Assembly (NCBI GenBank): GCA_031430695.1
Contig: JANPBZ010000033.1
Coordinates: 1-34,457, forward strand
Length of the DNA stretch: 34,457 bases
Direction of reading: 5' to 3'
Origin: JAENVT01 sp031430695
GTDB lineage: Bacteria > Actinomycetota > Acidimicrobiia > Acidimicrobiales > Ilumatobacteraceae
The notes under the pieces were generated by a model. The model did not search any database. It saw only the letters and a program-made list of their open reading frames with translations, and was not told the DNA's origin. The position numbers and the translations under genes are program-made. How positions within the stretch are numbered: position 1 is the first letter of the stretch; each line of letters begins with the position of its first letter. Positions 16,326-23,867 of this stretch are shown here, in pieces.

Positions 16326-16372
16326 GCGTTTGATGACTGGCGCCCCGATGCGGGGCCGAAGTCGTCAAGCGC
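16326..16372. repeat. Dispersed palindromic repeat, copy 1
   Basis: A 47-bp hairpin: GCGTTTGATGACT pairs with AGTCGTCAAGCGC over 13 positions (two G-T wobbles), then a 3x3 internal loop, then GCCCC/GGGGC around the loop GATGC. The second copy starts 62 bp after this one and differs at few positions. A third relative with the same layout is at 23811-23852. It lies between the ThDP enzyme and the PPOX operon. Copies in the same overall design suggest a REP-like element mobilised in this genome. Confidence 0.7.
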
Positions 16373-16387
16373 ACCTGCGTGATCGTT

Positions 16388-16434
16388 GCGTCTGATGACT
16401 GGCGCCCCGATGCGGGGCCGGAGTCATCAAACGC
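16388..16434. repeat. Dispersed palindromic repeat, copy 2
   Basis: A 47-bp hairpin with arms GCGTCTGATGACT and AGTCATCAAACGC (one mismatch), the same 3x3 internal loop and GCCCC-GATGC-GGGGC head as copy 1. Both copies are in the same orientation, 15 bp apart, like a tandem REP pair. Confidence 0.7.
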
Positions 16435-16554
16435 TGCGTCGACGAGTGACGCCTGGTGCCCGGTCCGGCGCGCGTTGGCAACTGAAGTCGCCGTGAGACC
16501 TGGGGCGACCGATGCGTGGCGCTGCGTATACTCGCCGCGGTGCCGAGGGGGCAC

Positions 16555-17094
16555 ATGAAATGGGGTTTCGCGATGACCATCAAGGTTGCCAAGTTCCGCG
16601 ACGTATCCGCAGGTACGCAGGCCGGTCAGTTCGCTGTCGGCGAGCGTACGACGATCGCGTCGCTCAGCGAACTCGAACCGTCGTTCAAGAAGCTGATGGA
16701 CGAGCCCGTCACCCAGGTGCTTGGCATCGTTGGGCCCGGAGGCCGAGCCAATCTCACGCCGATGTGGTTCGACTACGAGGGCGACATGATTTTGATCAAC
16801 TGTGCCGAACATCGCACCAAGACCGGATGGATCCGCAATAATCCACGGCTCACCAGCTTGTTGGTCGATCCGGCGAATCCCTATCACTGGCTCAGCATCA
16901 AGCACACCGTGACGCGGGAGGTGTCGGAGGACGACCCGGTCGAGGGTCAGCGCGTCACCGATCAGCTCGACAAGATCTGGACGAAGTTCACGCAACAGCC
17001 CGGCCCCTATGGCCTCCGCGACCCATCGATCGACGAGCGGCGCGTTTTGTTCGAGTGCACCATCAATCAGATCGCTACGTTCGGTCAGCCCTGA
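16555..17094 (+). CDS. PPOX-class (pyridoxamine 5'-phosphate oxidase-like) F420/FMN protein
   Basis: The product (about 179 residues) has the split-barrel flavin/F420-binding fold: LGIVGPGGRANLTPMWFDYEG, then MILINCAEHRTKTGWIRNNP and LTSLLVDPANPYHWLSI, which are the core strands of PPOX proteins acting on small substrates. Actinobacterial members often use F420. ATG 16555 has GAGGGG four bases upstream; ATG 16573 (MTIKVAKF) gives a more usual N-terminus. The next gene, an FAD monooxygenase, starts 19 bp after the stop, and a DUF3500 gene follows 24 bp later, so the three form an operon. A redox partner or reductase role in the same pathway is inferred. Confidence 0.8.
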   Translation: MKWGFAMTIKVAKFRDVSAGTQAGQFAVGERTTIASLSELEPSFKKLMDEPVTQVLGIVGPGGRANLTPMWFDYEGDMILINCAEHRTKTGWIRNNPRLTSLLVDPANPYHWLSIKHTVTREVSEDDPVEGQRVTDQLDKIWTKFTQQPGPYGLRDPSIDERRVLFECTINQIATFGQP

Positions 17095-17113
17095 GTCAAG
17101 TACCAGATCGAAT

Positions 17114-18283
17114 ATGGACATCGCAGTCGTCGGGGGATCGCTCGGCGGGCTGACGGCGGCGTGCTTGCTGAACGACGCGGGGCATCATGTGGTCGTCTAC
17201 GAACGCTCGTCACTGGAACTCGAAGAGCGTGGAGCTGGTATCGGATTCCTTCCAGCGACATATCGATACCTCGTCGAGCGCGGTGGTGTATCGCTCGACG
17301 AGGTTGCGGTGCCGACCGGTCACATTCGCTACCTCGGTCGAGATGGCGAGACGACGCACGACGAGGAGCATCGTTACCTGTTCAGTTCGTGGAACACCGT
17401 CTATCGCGAGATGCTCCGTTGCTTCGGCCGCTCCTCGTACCAGCTGGCACATGAGCTGGTCGACATCGAACTCGAACCGCTGACGCTCACCTTCTCGACG
17501 GGCGAAGTGATCCATCCAGACCTCGCGGTGTTCGCCGACGGTGTGTCCTCGACGGCTCGCGCCGCACTGCTGCCCGATAGCCGTCCCCAGTATGCCGGCT
17601 ACGTCGCCTGGCGTGGTGTGGTTGCCGAGACAGAACTCAGTGCGGCAACCCGTGCCACGTTCGACGACGCCATCACGTACTACGTGTACGCCAACAGCCA
17701 TGTCCTCGTGTACCCGATCCCGGGTCGCGATGGGTCGGTCGTGTCGGGCGAACGATTGATCAACATCGTCTGGTATCGCAACTACGCGCCCGGTGACGAT
17801 CTCGACGATCTGTTGCTCGACGACTTCGGCACCCGTCGGGAGGTCTCGATTCCACGCGGCTCGTTGCGACCCGAGCACATCGCCGAAGCGCGCGCAACGG
17901 CCTCTGCGCGTCTGCCGGGTCCGATCGCCGAAGCGGTGCTTGCTGTCGATGGTCTGTTCGTGCAGGTTGTGTTCGACCTCGACGTGCCTCGCATGGCCTT
18001 CGGTCGCAGCTGCCTGATCGGTGATGCTGCGTTCGTCGTCCGGCCGCACGCTGCAGCGGGGACGGCCAAGGCGGCCGACGACGCGTGGATGTTGTGCGAG
18101 GCATTGGCGGCGCATCCGGATGATCCGGCCGCAGCGCTCGCGGCGTGGGAACCCGCTCAACTTGCCCTCGGACGTAGTCTGCAGGCGCGTACACGAGCGA
18201 TCGGGCGACGGTCGCAGGTCGACGGCACCTGGCAGGCAGGTGACCCCGAACTGATCTTCGGGTTGCATGGTCCGGGCGACTGA
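17114..18283 (+). CDS. FAD-dependent monooxygenase (aromatic hydroxylase type)
   Basis: This 389-residue flavoprotein starts with the Rossmann motif IAVVGGSLGGLTAACLLNDA (GxGxxG variant) and VVVYERS with the ribose-binding Glu. The middle holds LAVFADGVSSTAR (DG motif for FAD/NAD(P)H), and the C-terminal GD motif is CLIGDAAFVVRPHAAAGTAKAADDAWML. The architecture is that of group A hydroxylases such as 2,6-dihydroxypyridine 3-monooxygenase. It should hydroxylate an aromatic or heteroaromatic compound using NAD(P)H and O2. ATG 17114 lies 19 bp after the PPOX stop with no strong ribosome site, so translation may be coupled. The substrate is not deducible from sequence. Confidence 0.85.
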   Translation: MDIAVVGGSLGGLTAACLLNDAGHHVVVYERSSLELEERGAGIGFLPATYRYLVERGGVSLDEVAVPTGHIRYLGRDGETTHDEEHRYLFSSWNTVYREMLRCFGRSSYQLAHELVDIELEPLTLTFSTGEVIHPDLAVFADGVSSTARAALLPDSRPQYAGYVAWRGVVAETELSAATRATFDDAITYYVYANSHVLVYPIPGRDGSVVSGERLINIVWYRNYAPGDDLDDLLLDDFGTRREVSIPRGSLRPEHIAEARATASARLPGPIAEAVLAVDGLFVQVVFDLDVPRMAFGRSCLIGDAAFVVRPHAAAGTAKAADDAWMLCEALAAHPDDPAAALAAWEPAQLALGRSLQARTRAIGRRSQVDGTWQAGDPELIFGLHGPGD

Positions 18284-18307
18284 GCCCGCGCCAGGAATGA
18301 GGCAGTA

Positions 18308-19450
18308 GTGGACGAGACAGCAACACCAGCACGGATTCGTGTCGCGGCGCGTATGGCCGAGGAGGCGGAGCGCCTGATCGAATCACTCGACGACTCGCAG
18401 CGAAAGATGGCCCTGTGGCCGTTTCCCGCGGATGCCGATCGCCGCCGGTGGTTCTATACGCCGACCGATCATGGCGGTCTCACGCTTGCGGCGATGTCAC
18501 AGCCGCAGCATCGGATGGTGTTCCGCCTCGTTGCCAGCGGTCTGTCCACCGCTGGTTATGTCACCGCATCGACGATCATCGGGCTCGAAAATGTGCTCGA
18601 CCAACTCGAGGGGTTCAGCGCGTCGTTCGAGAGGCCCCGTGGACGCGACCCATTGATGTACTACGTGCGATTTTTCGGAACGCCGGCGCCGACCGGAACG
18701 TGGAGCTGGCGGTTGGGCGGGCACCACGTGTCGCTGAACTTCACGATCATCGACGGTGCGTTGAGTGGATTGACGCCGCTGTTCTTCGGTGCGGATCCGG
18801 CCAGCGCGCCGCTGCTCGGGCCGCACCCGCTTCGACCGCTCGCGGGTGTCGAGGATCTGGCGCGCGAACTGACCCGTTCGCTGTCGAACGACCAGGGCCG
18901 TGTAGCCGTAGCAACACCTCGGGCGCCGACCGATCTCGTGGGGGCCAACCGTCCATCGTTGAGTGACGGTGATCTGCCGCTGCCGTTGCCGCAGATCTGG
19001 CGGCGAGAATTCGACGGGGAGTTGGGCGAGCGTCTGCAGCGCTCCCAAGACAAGCTCAACGAGGCGATCGGCATCGGTCCGGCAGACCTCGAGGCCGTGT
19101 CCTTCACGCACCGTCCGAAGGGGCTGGCGGCCGGGGCCATGGATGTCGATCAGCGCGACATGCTCGACGCGCTGTTACGCCTGTACGTCGATCGCCTGCC
19201 CGACGACGTCGCCGACGAGGAGGCCGCCAAGTTCACCGGCACCGCGCTCGATGACGTGCATTTGCTGTGGGCAGGTGGCCTGGAGCGCGGCCAACCGCAC
19301 TACTACCGACTGCACGGACCCACGTTGCTCGCCGAGTACGACAACTCAGCGCGCGACGCGAATCACGTACACACCGTGTGGCGTGATCCGCGCGGCGACT
19401 TCGCCGACGACCCGCTGGCCCGTCATCGCGCCGAACACGACCACCACTAG
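18308..19450 (+). CDS. DUF3500 domain protein
   Basis: The 380-residue protein matches DUF3500. Signs are PFPADADRRRWFYTP near the N-terminus, AAMSQPQHRMVFRLVASGLS, WSWRLGGHHVSLNFTI in the middle, and the C-terminal AEYDNSARDANHVHTVWRDP followed by GDFADDPLARH. The clustered His and Asp residues in GGHHVSLNF and NHVHTVW suggest a metal or catalytic centre, but no activity is established to my knowledge. The GTG start at 18308 has a purine-rich GAGG upstream. It is the last gene of the PPOX-monooxygenase operon. Its stop is 10 bp from the convergent response regulator. Confidence 0.8.
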   Translation: MDETATPARIRVAARMAEEAERLIESLDDSQRKMALWPFPADADRRRWFYTPTDHGGLTLAAMSQPQHRMVFRLVASGLSTAGYVTASTIIGLENVLDQLEGFSASFERPRGRDPLMYYVRFFGTPAPTGTWSWRLGGHHVSLNFTIIDGALSGLTPLFFGADPASAPLLGPHPLRPLAGVEDLARELTRSLSNDQGRVAVATPRAPTDLVGANRPSLSDGDLPLPLPQIWRREFDGELGERLQRSQDKLNEAIGIGPADLEAVSFTHRPKGLAAGAMDVDQRDMLDALLRLYVDRLPDDVADEEAAKFTGTALDDVHLLWAGGLERGQPHYYRLHGPTLLAEYDNSARDANHVHTVWRDPRGDFADDPLARHRAEHDHH

Positions 19451-19460
19451 TTGGAACGGG

Positions 19461-20120
19461 TCAGGCGCGGAGCCGGTAGCCCATCCCGCGCACCGTGTCG
19501 ATCACGTCGTCGCCGAGCTTGCGGCGCAGGTAGCGCACATATACGTCGACGACGTTCGACCCGGGATCGAAGTCGTAGCCCCAGACGTGACTGAGCAACT
19601 GTTCGCGGCTCATCACCTGGCCGGCGTGGCGCAGTAGCGTTTCCAGCAAGGCGAACTCGCGTGCCGTCAACTCGACGACGTGATCGCCGACGGCCGCGCG
19701 GCGAGTGCGTATGTCCAGGGTCACGACTCCGGCGCGCAGCAACGTGACATCCGCTGGTCCCGACTCGCGCAGGCGCACGCGCACTCGGGCCAGCAGTTCT
19801 TCGAATCGGAATGGCTTGCCCATGTAGTCATCGGCTCCGCCCTCGAGGCCGGCAACGGTGTCTTCGATGCTGACTCGCGCTGTGAGGATGATGACAGGCA
19901 TGTGCTCACCCCTGGTCCGCATTCGCTGCAACACCTCCTGACCGGTGATGCCCGGCAGGCCGAGGTCGAGGATCAGCAGATCGAAGCCGTCGTCACGGGC
20001 CAAGGCAAGCGCGCTGACACCGTCGCCGACTGCGTGCGTCGAGTATCCGGCCGCACGTAGCCCCTTCTCGAGGAACGACACGATCCGTTCCTCGTCCTCG
20101 GCAATCAGAATTCTTGTCAT
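19461..20120 (-). CDS. OmpR-family response regulator
   Basis: This 219-residue regulator has a receiver domain with acidic residues E8-D9, phosphoacceptor D52 in LLILDLGLPG, T80 in VIILTAR and K102 in GKPFRFEELL. A winged-helix domain follows from about residue 125, with LTAREFALLETLLRHAGQVMSREQLLSHVW and VDVYVRYLRRKLGDD. ATG 20120 overlaps the stop of the histidine kinase gene (ATGA), so the pair is translationally coupled; the kinase is upstream. Candidate binding sites are the 11-bp-spaced TCTCA/TCA motifs at 21983-22000 and 23290-23307. The architecture resembles actinobacterial envelope-stress systems such as MprA, but orthology cannot be claimed. Confidence 0.9.
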   Translation of the reverse strand: MTRILIAEDEERIVSFLEKGLRAAGYSTHAVGDGVSALALARDDGFDLLILDLGLPGITGQEVLQRMRTRGEHMPVIILTARVSIEDTVAGLEGGADDYMGKPFRFEELLARVRVRLRESGPADVTLLRAGVVTLDIRTRRAAVGDHVVELTAREFALLETLLRHAGQVMSREQLLSHVWGYDFDPGSNVVDVYVRYLRRKLGDDVIDTVRGMGYRLRA

Positions 20121-21619
20121 GGCAGGTCCTGCTGGCCCATCGCTCGTGGGAAGACGATGCTGAACTTTGTTCCTTCGCCCAGTGCGCTGTCGAGCTGGAT
20201 CTCGCCACCGTGGGCGGTGACGATCGCAGCGACGATCGCGAGCCCGAGACCGGTGCCCTCGGGACGTTTCGTCGTGCTGGATTCCCCGCGTGAGAACCGG
20301 GTGAAGATGCGATCGTGCACCGCCGGATCGATCCCGGATCCATTGTCGGCGACCCAGATGCGGATCATGTCGATCGAGTTCACCGACCGTGTGTCGGCTC
20401 CGATCTCGACTCGGTCGCCTGTCTCGGTGTGCTCGATCGCGTTGGTGACCAGGGCGAGCAGCGCCTGGGTCAGGCGGTCGCCGTCGGCAATGGTGAGCAA
20501 CGTGCCGGGGCGGGGCACGGTCGTGCGAACCCACTCTCGCTCGCCGAGCGGGGCGGACTTGGCGAGGACAGCATCGAGGATGTCGCCGATGTCGACCAAC
20601 TGCGGACGGAGAAAGTCCGGCTGGGCTGCATGAGCCACGAGCAGAAGGTCAGCGACATAGCGGCCCATCCGATGAAGTTCGTCGGTGACGAGGTCGATGG
20701 TCTCCGCCCGTTCGACGGGGTCGTCGCTGAGCAGTTCCAAGTGTCCGCTGACAATCGTGATCGGCGTTCGCAGTTCGTGGGCGACATCGTTGAGGAAGGC
20801 TCGTTGGGATCGAAATGCGAGATCCAAACGCTCGAGCATGCCGTTGAACGTGTGCGCCAGGAGGGCGATCTCGTCGTTGCCCTCGACCACCATGCGGCGC
20901 GTCAGATCGGAAGCACCGGTCGTGCGGGCGGCCTGCGTCAGCTCGCGCACCGGGCGCAGCATCCGGCCCGCCAGGGACCAGGCGGCTATCGACGCGATAC
21001 CGAGCACGATGAGGGCGACGATGATCACCGTCCGAACGATCCGGTTCACATCGGCCTGATCGTCTGCTGGATAGTTGGCGACGACGAAGGTGGCGAGTAT
21101 GGCGCCGTCCGAACCGAGCAGGGGGACAGCCAGCGAGCGAAGCTCGCCGTCCTCGGTCGCCGCGTTGACACGGGTTGCCTCGGTCGCGCTTGTCCAGCGC
21201 TGTAGCAGTGCGTCATCGCTGAATACCCCGGACGGCGCGCCGAATGACGAGAGGTAGGGCCGTCCCCCTACAAAGGCGTAGAAGGCTTCGCCGCCGGTCG
21301 GAACGTTGCTTTCCAGGAACGTCGAGAGAATCGCCTCCGCGTTCTCACCATATGGTTGGTCGGTCGACGGATCGACTCCGGTCGCGAGATTGCGCAACTC
21401 GTCGATCTCATGTGCCATCGATGCGTTGATGTCCTCATCGACACGCACCAGCAACGCCTGTCGAATGGCGACCACCGAGATCGCCAGGGCGGCCACAAGC
21501 AGCAGGATCGACCCAATGACGACCCGAGCGCGAAGACTGCGGACGGTGCGCCGGAGCCGGTGACCGAGCCGCGGTGAGCCGGCGGGCTCAGCCGTCGCCG
21601 GCGTCGTCGTCATCGTCAT
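20117..21619 (-). CDS. Membrane sensor histidine kinase
   Basis: The kinase (about 500 residues) has one membrane span (VVIGSILLLVAALAISVVAI), an extracytoplasmic sensor of about 150 residues, a second span (TVIIVALIVLGIASIAAW), and a HAMP segment ending HTFNGMLERLD. The dimerisation box is DVAHELRTPITI (phospho-His). The ATPase part has LVTNAIEHT (N box), VADNGSGID (G1) and EGTGLGLAIV (G2). All catalytic motifs are intact. Its start lies inside the Asp-repeat region of the upstream gene: ATG 21619 and ATG 21613 are both formed by GAT codons of the other frame. No ribosome site is visible, so translation probably depends on coupling to the upstream gene. The stop overlaps the response-regulator start. 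Confidence 0.88.
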   Translation of the reverse strand: MTMTTTPATAEPAGSPRLGHRLRRTVRSLRARVVIGSILLLVAALAISVVAIRQALLVRVDEDINASMAHEIDELRNLATGVDPSTDQPYGENAEAILSTFLESNVPTGGEAFYAFVGGRPYLSSFGAPSGVFSDDALLQRWTSATEATRVNAATEDGELRSLAVPLLGSDGAILATFVVANYPADDQADVNRIVRTVIIVALIVLGIASIAAWSLAGRMLRPVRELTQAARTTGASDLTRRMVVEGNDEIALLAHTFNGMLERLDLAFRSQRAFLNDVAHELRTPITIVSGHLELLSDDPVERAETIDLVTDELHRMGRYVADLLLVAHAAQPDFLRPQLVDIGDILDAVLAKSAPLGEREWVRTTVPRPGTLLTIADGDRLTQALLALVTNAIEHTETGDRVEIGADTRSVNSIDMIRIWVADNGSGIDPAVHDRIFTRFSRGESSTTKRPEGTGLGLAIVAAIVTAHGGEIQLDSALGEGTKFSIVFPRAMGQQDLP

Positions 21620-21947
21620 CGTCGTCGTCGTCGCTGGTCGGAGCCGGCGGTTGAGCAGTCGGCACTGCCACCTGTGGAGGCTGCGAGACGACTGGCGCAA
21701 CGGTGGTTGACTCGGCCCCGACGACCACCGTCGTCGTGGTCGGGCCCGCCACGGTGGCCGCGGACGTGGTGGTGGTGCTCGTGTTGATCGAATCGACTAC
21801 GTCTGTCGACGTCTCGATCACGATCGGGTCGATGGCAGGCGGCGCGTTCGGCACCAGCTCCCGCGCAGCCACTCCGATGCCGAGCCCGAAGAACACGGAA
21901 ATGACAGCCACGATCACTGTGGCCGAGGAGAATCGCGAAACTGACAT
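21588..21947 (-). CDS. Membrane-anchored low-complexity protein with poly-Asp tail
   Basis: The 119-residue protein has one N-terminal hydrophobic segment (VIVAVISVFFGLGIGVAA, signal peptide or anchor), then a Thr/Val/Pro-rich stretch with two TTTT runs, and ends with ten consecutive Asp residues before AGDG. The acidic tail would sit outside the membrane and could bind calcium or other cations. It is the first gene of the operon with the histidine kinase and response regulator, and its end overlaps the kinase start by about 30 bases. A spaced TCTCA/TTCA motif lies 36 bp upstream and may be a site for the neighbouring response regulator. It may act as an accessory or signal protein for the kinase; this is inference. 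Confidence 0.7.
   Translation of the reverse strand: MSVSRFSSATVIVAVISVFFGLGIGVAARELVPNAPPAIDPIVIETSTDVVDSINTSTTTTSAATVAGPTTTTVVVGAESTTVAPVVSQPPQVAVPTAQPPAPTSDDDDDDDDDDAGDG
21603..21632. repeat. (GTC/ATC) trinucleotide tract coding for poly-Asp
   Basis: Ten consecutive GTC or ATC triplets (plus strand) encode ten Asp on the minus strand in one gene and the Thr/Met run at the start of the kinase in another frame. Loss or gain of triplets would change the Asp tail length and the kinase N-terminus but keep both frames open. Confidence 0.75.
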
Positions 21948-21982
21948 GTCGATGACAGCATCGCCCCTCGGATCAACATCTG

Positions 21983-22000
21983 TGTGAAAACAAGATGAGA
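21983..22000 (-). promoter_or_regulatory. Candidate response-regulator site, 11-bp direct repeat
   Basis: On the minus strand TCTCATCTTGTTTTCACA contains CTCA and TTCA 11 bp apart, the spacing of one helical turn used by OmpR-family dimers. It is 36 bp before the poly-Asp gene start. A similar site with the same spacing is at 23290-23307. Comparison of only two sites; function inferred. Confidence 0.3.
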
Positions 22001-22082
22001 AATCTCTCTTTCACCGCTCCACGGAAATGAGGACTGCTACGGAATCTCATCGCCCATCACTCGGATTGCCTACCATCGTCGC

Positions 22083-23279
22083 ATGCTGGTCGCCGATCCG
22101 CTGCTCCCGGCCGCCCCCTACCTGACCGGTGCGCATGCCCGCGATGTCGTCGCGCCTGCAGTCGAAGCCGGCGATGGGATGTTGGAGACCATCGAGCCCC
22201 GCCAGGTGCTGTACCGGCCGGGCCGCGAACTTGTGGTTTCCTACGCCGCAGTCGTCTCGTGGCGATCGGGCCCGTCCGTGCGCGAGACCCTGCTCGCTGC
22301 CACCACACCGACGGGCGAGCCGCCGGGCACCATGCCGATCGAAGCCGATGGGCTGCGCGTCGGCGTCTGGCGGTACCCGTTCGATCCGTACCTCCCCGGC
22401 CTTGCCGGTGCGGTGACCCACGGCCCGGTTGGCGAGTTGCTCGGAGTGCCGGCGTCGGACCTCACCCTCACGGTCCGCTCGTTCCGGCCGTGCCGCCGAG
22501 CCGTTGTGCACGCCACATGGCCAGGAGGCGAGGCCTACATCAAGGTGCTGCCGCCAGCCGAGGTTCAGCGTCTCGTCGATGCACACTCTGCGCTCCTCGC
22601 CAGCGGCTTGCCCGTCCCCGAGATCCTCGACACCGACGAGCGCCGAGGTGTGGTTGTCATGCGGGCGCTCACCGGCACCTCCCTGCGCAACAGATTGCTC
22701 GAAGGGCGAGGCGCCATGCCCGGCGGTCAGGCGATCTTCGACGTAGTGCAACAGTTTGCCGAGCTCAGCCAGGACAGCGCGTGGGTGGCGGGTGGCGAAC
22801 ATGTGTCACTGATCAAGGCGGCGCCCCGTCACGCGGCCATGCTGGAGCGTGTGCTGCCCCGGGTCGGCGGCCGGCTTGACACATTGCTCGCCCGGCTCGA
22901 CCAGCCTGGCATGGCCACCGAGGCAAGCATCATCCACGGCGATCTTCACGACGGGCAGTTGCAGGTCGACGCCAGCGGTGAGATCGTTGGTGTGCTCGAC
23001 ATCGACCGCGTTGGAGTCGGCGAGCCGCTCGACGACGTTGCCCGATTTCTCGGTCACCTGATCGCCCTCGGGGAACTGACGCCGGATGCCCGCCTGTACG
23101 TCGAGCCATTTGCCTCGCAACTGCGCCGTCACCTCGACGGTCTCCTCGATCCTCGCGAGCTCGATCGTCGTGTCGCTGCGGCGCTGATCGGTCTGGCCAC
23201 AGGGCCATTCCGCAGCCAGATGCCGTCGTGGCGCGAGCGGGTCAGCGACGTTCTCGGCCTGGCTGAACGGTTCGGCTAG
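22083..23279 (+). CDS. APH-fold phosphotransferase
   Basis: The 398-residue protein has the aminoglycoside-phosphotransferase/choline-kinase fold in its C-terminal two thirds: AYIKVLPPAEV (nucleotide-binding Lys), the catalytic loop IIHGDLHDGQLQ and the metal-binding VGVLDIDRVGVGEPLDD. Gln replaces the usual Asn of HGDxxxxN, a change seen in other actinobacterial members. The N-terminal 130 residues form an additional domain with no clear match. It is not close to known drug-resistance kinases; a sugar, amino-alcohol or metabolite kinase is more likely. It is divergent from the poly-Asp/kinase operon across 135 bp. ATG 22083 has no clear ribosome site. Confidence 0.78.
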   Translation: MLVADPLLPAAPYLTGAHARDVVAPAVEAGDGMLETIEPRQVLYRPGRELVVSYAAVVSWRSGPSVRETLLAATTPTGEPPGTMPIEADGLRVGVWRYPFDPYLPGLAGAVTHGPVGELLGVPASDLTLTVRSFRPCRRAVVHATWPGGEAYIKVLPPAEVQRLVDAHSALLASGLPVPEILDTDERRGVVVMRALTGTSLRNRLLEGRGAMPGGQAIFDVVQQFAELSQDSAWVAGGEHVSLIKAAPRHAAMLERVLPRVGGRLDTLLARLDQPGMATEASIIHGDLHDGQLQVDASGEIVGVLDIDRVGVGEPLDDVARFLGHLIALGELTPDARLYVEPFASQLRRHLDGLLDPRELDRRVAAALIGLATGPFRSQMPSWRERVSDVLGLAERFG

Positions 23280-23289
23280 ATGAGAACAC

Positions 23290-23307
23290 TCTCAGCTGAC
23301 CCTCATG
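23290..23307 (+). promoter_or_regulatory. Candidate response-regulator site, 11-bp direct repeat
   Basis: TCTCAGCTGACCCTCATG has two CTCA units 11 bp apart and shares ten of 18 positions, including TCTCA, CT and TCA, with the motif upstream of the poly-Asp gene. It lies 83 bp before the start of the secreted Ser-Val repeat protein. Function inferred. Confidence 0.3.
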
Positions 23308-23390
23308 AGCGTGCCATGCGGGACCGGTACAACTGAATCAGGAGCCGGCAGCACCTGCTGTCAGTCTCAGCAAATGGAAGGACAATCGAA

Positions 23391-23798
23391 ATGTTTCCCC
23401 AAAAGCGTTTGAATTGGAAAGTGGCGGCCGGCGGTGCCATAGCCGGCGTTGCAATGGGCGGCCTCGCGTTCGCTGACAGTGGCAATACGACCACGCCGGA
23501 AGTGAACAATGTGCAGTTGACGCCAACCGAGCCTGCCGCGGCCCTGCCGAATGGCCCGCTCGCGTCGCCTAGCTCCGAGATCGTGGTGACCGAGGTTCCC
23601 GTCCAGGTGCAGCCGGCACCCGTGGTGTTGGCGGCTGACGTGCTGCCGCCTGCCGACGTCGTCGCCGCGGTTGACGCCGCCGAGAGTGTTTCCGTTGCCA
23701 GCGTCGCATCGGTCGCTTCGGTGGACAGCGTGTCTGTCGCCAGCGTGAGCGTCGCTTCTGTCGACAGTGTTTCCGTCGACAACGTCAGCGTCGACTGA
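23391..23798 (+). CDS. Secreted low-complexity protein with Ser-Val repeats
   Basis: This 135-residue protein has a signal peptide (MFPQKRLNWKVAAGG, hydrophobic core, cleavage near AFA-DSG), a Pro/Val/Thr-rich middle and a C-terminal stretch of about 40 residues built from SVAS, SVDS and SVS units, ending SVDNVSVD. Alternating Ser-Val patterns favour extended beta structure and could form a fibrous or wall-spanning element. GGAAGGA lies about nine bases before the ATG. No family is recognised. A candidate site for the nearby response regulator lies upstream. Codon choices in the repeats vary, so this is protein-level repetition maintained by selection rather than a fresh DNA expansion. Confidence 0.65.
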   Translation: MFPQKRLNWKVAAGGAIAGVAMGGLAFADSGNTTTPEVNNVQLTPTEPAAALPNGPLASPSSEIVVTEVPVQVQPAPVVLAADVLPPADVVAAVDAAESVSVASVASVASVDSVSVASVSVASVDSVSVDNVSVD

Positions 23799-23810
23799 CC
23801 GTGAGCGCTA

Positions 23811-23852
23811 CGTTTGACGACCCAGCCCGACCAGGGCCCGGGTCGTCAAACG
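23811..23852. repeat. Dispersed palindromic repeat, copy 3
   Basis: CGTTTGACGACCC (23811-23823) and GGGTCGTCAAACG (23840-23852) form a perfect 13-bp outer stem, with an inner GCCC-GACCA-GGGC hairpin. The outer CGTTTGAYGAC sequence and the two-tier design match the two copies at 16.3 kb. It lies between two convergent genes and may serve as a bidirectional transcription stop. Confidence 0.65.
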
Positions 23853-23867
23853 CAGCTGCGGCGAGTG

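Noticed and set aside
16326..16434. CRISPR-like pair of direct repeats
   Set aside because: Only two tandem units, each an entire hairpin, with a 15-bp spacer and no cas genes; a REP-like element fits better.
23303..23782. Thr/Ser-rich minus-strand frame opposite the Ser-Val repeat protein
   Set aside because: Mirror of the repeats; the plus strand has a ribosome site and a signal peptide.
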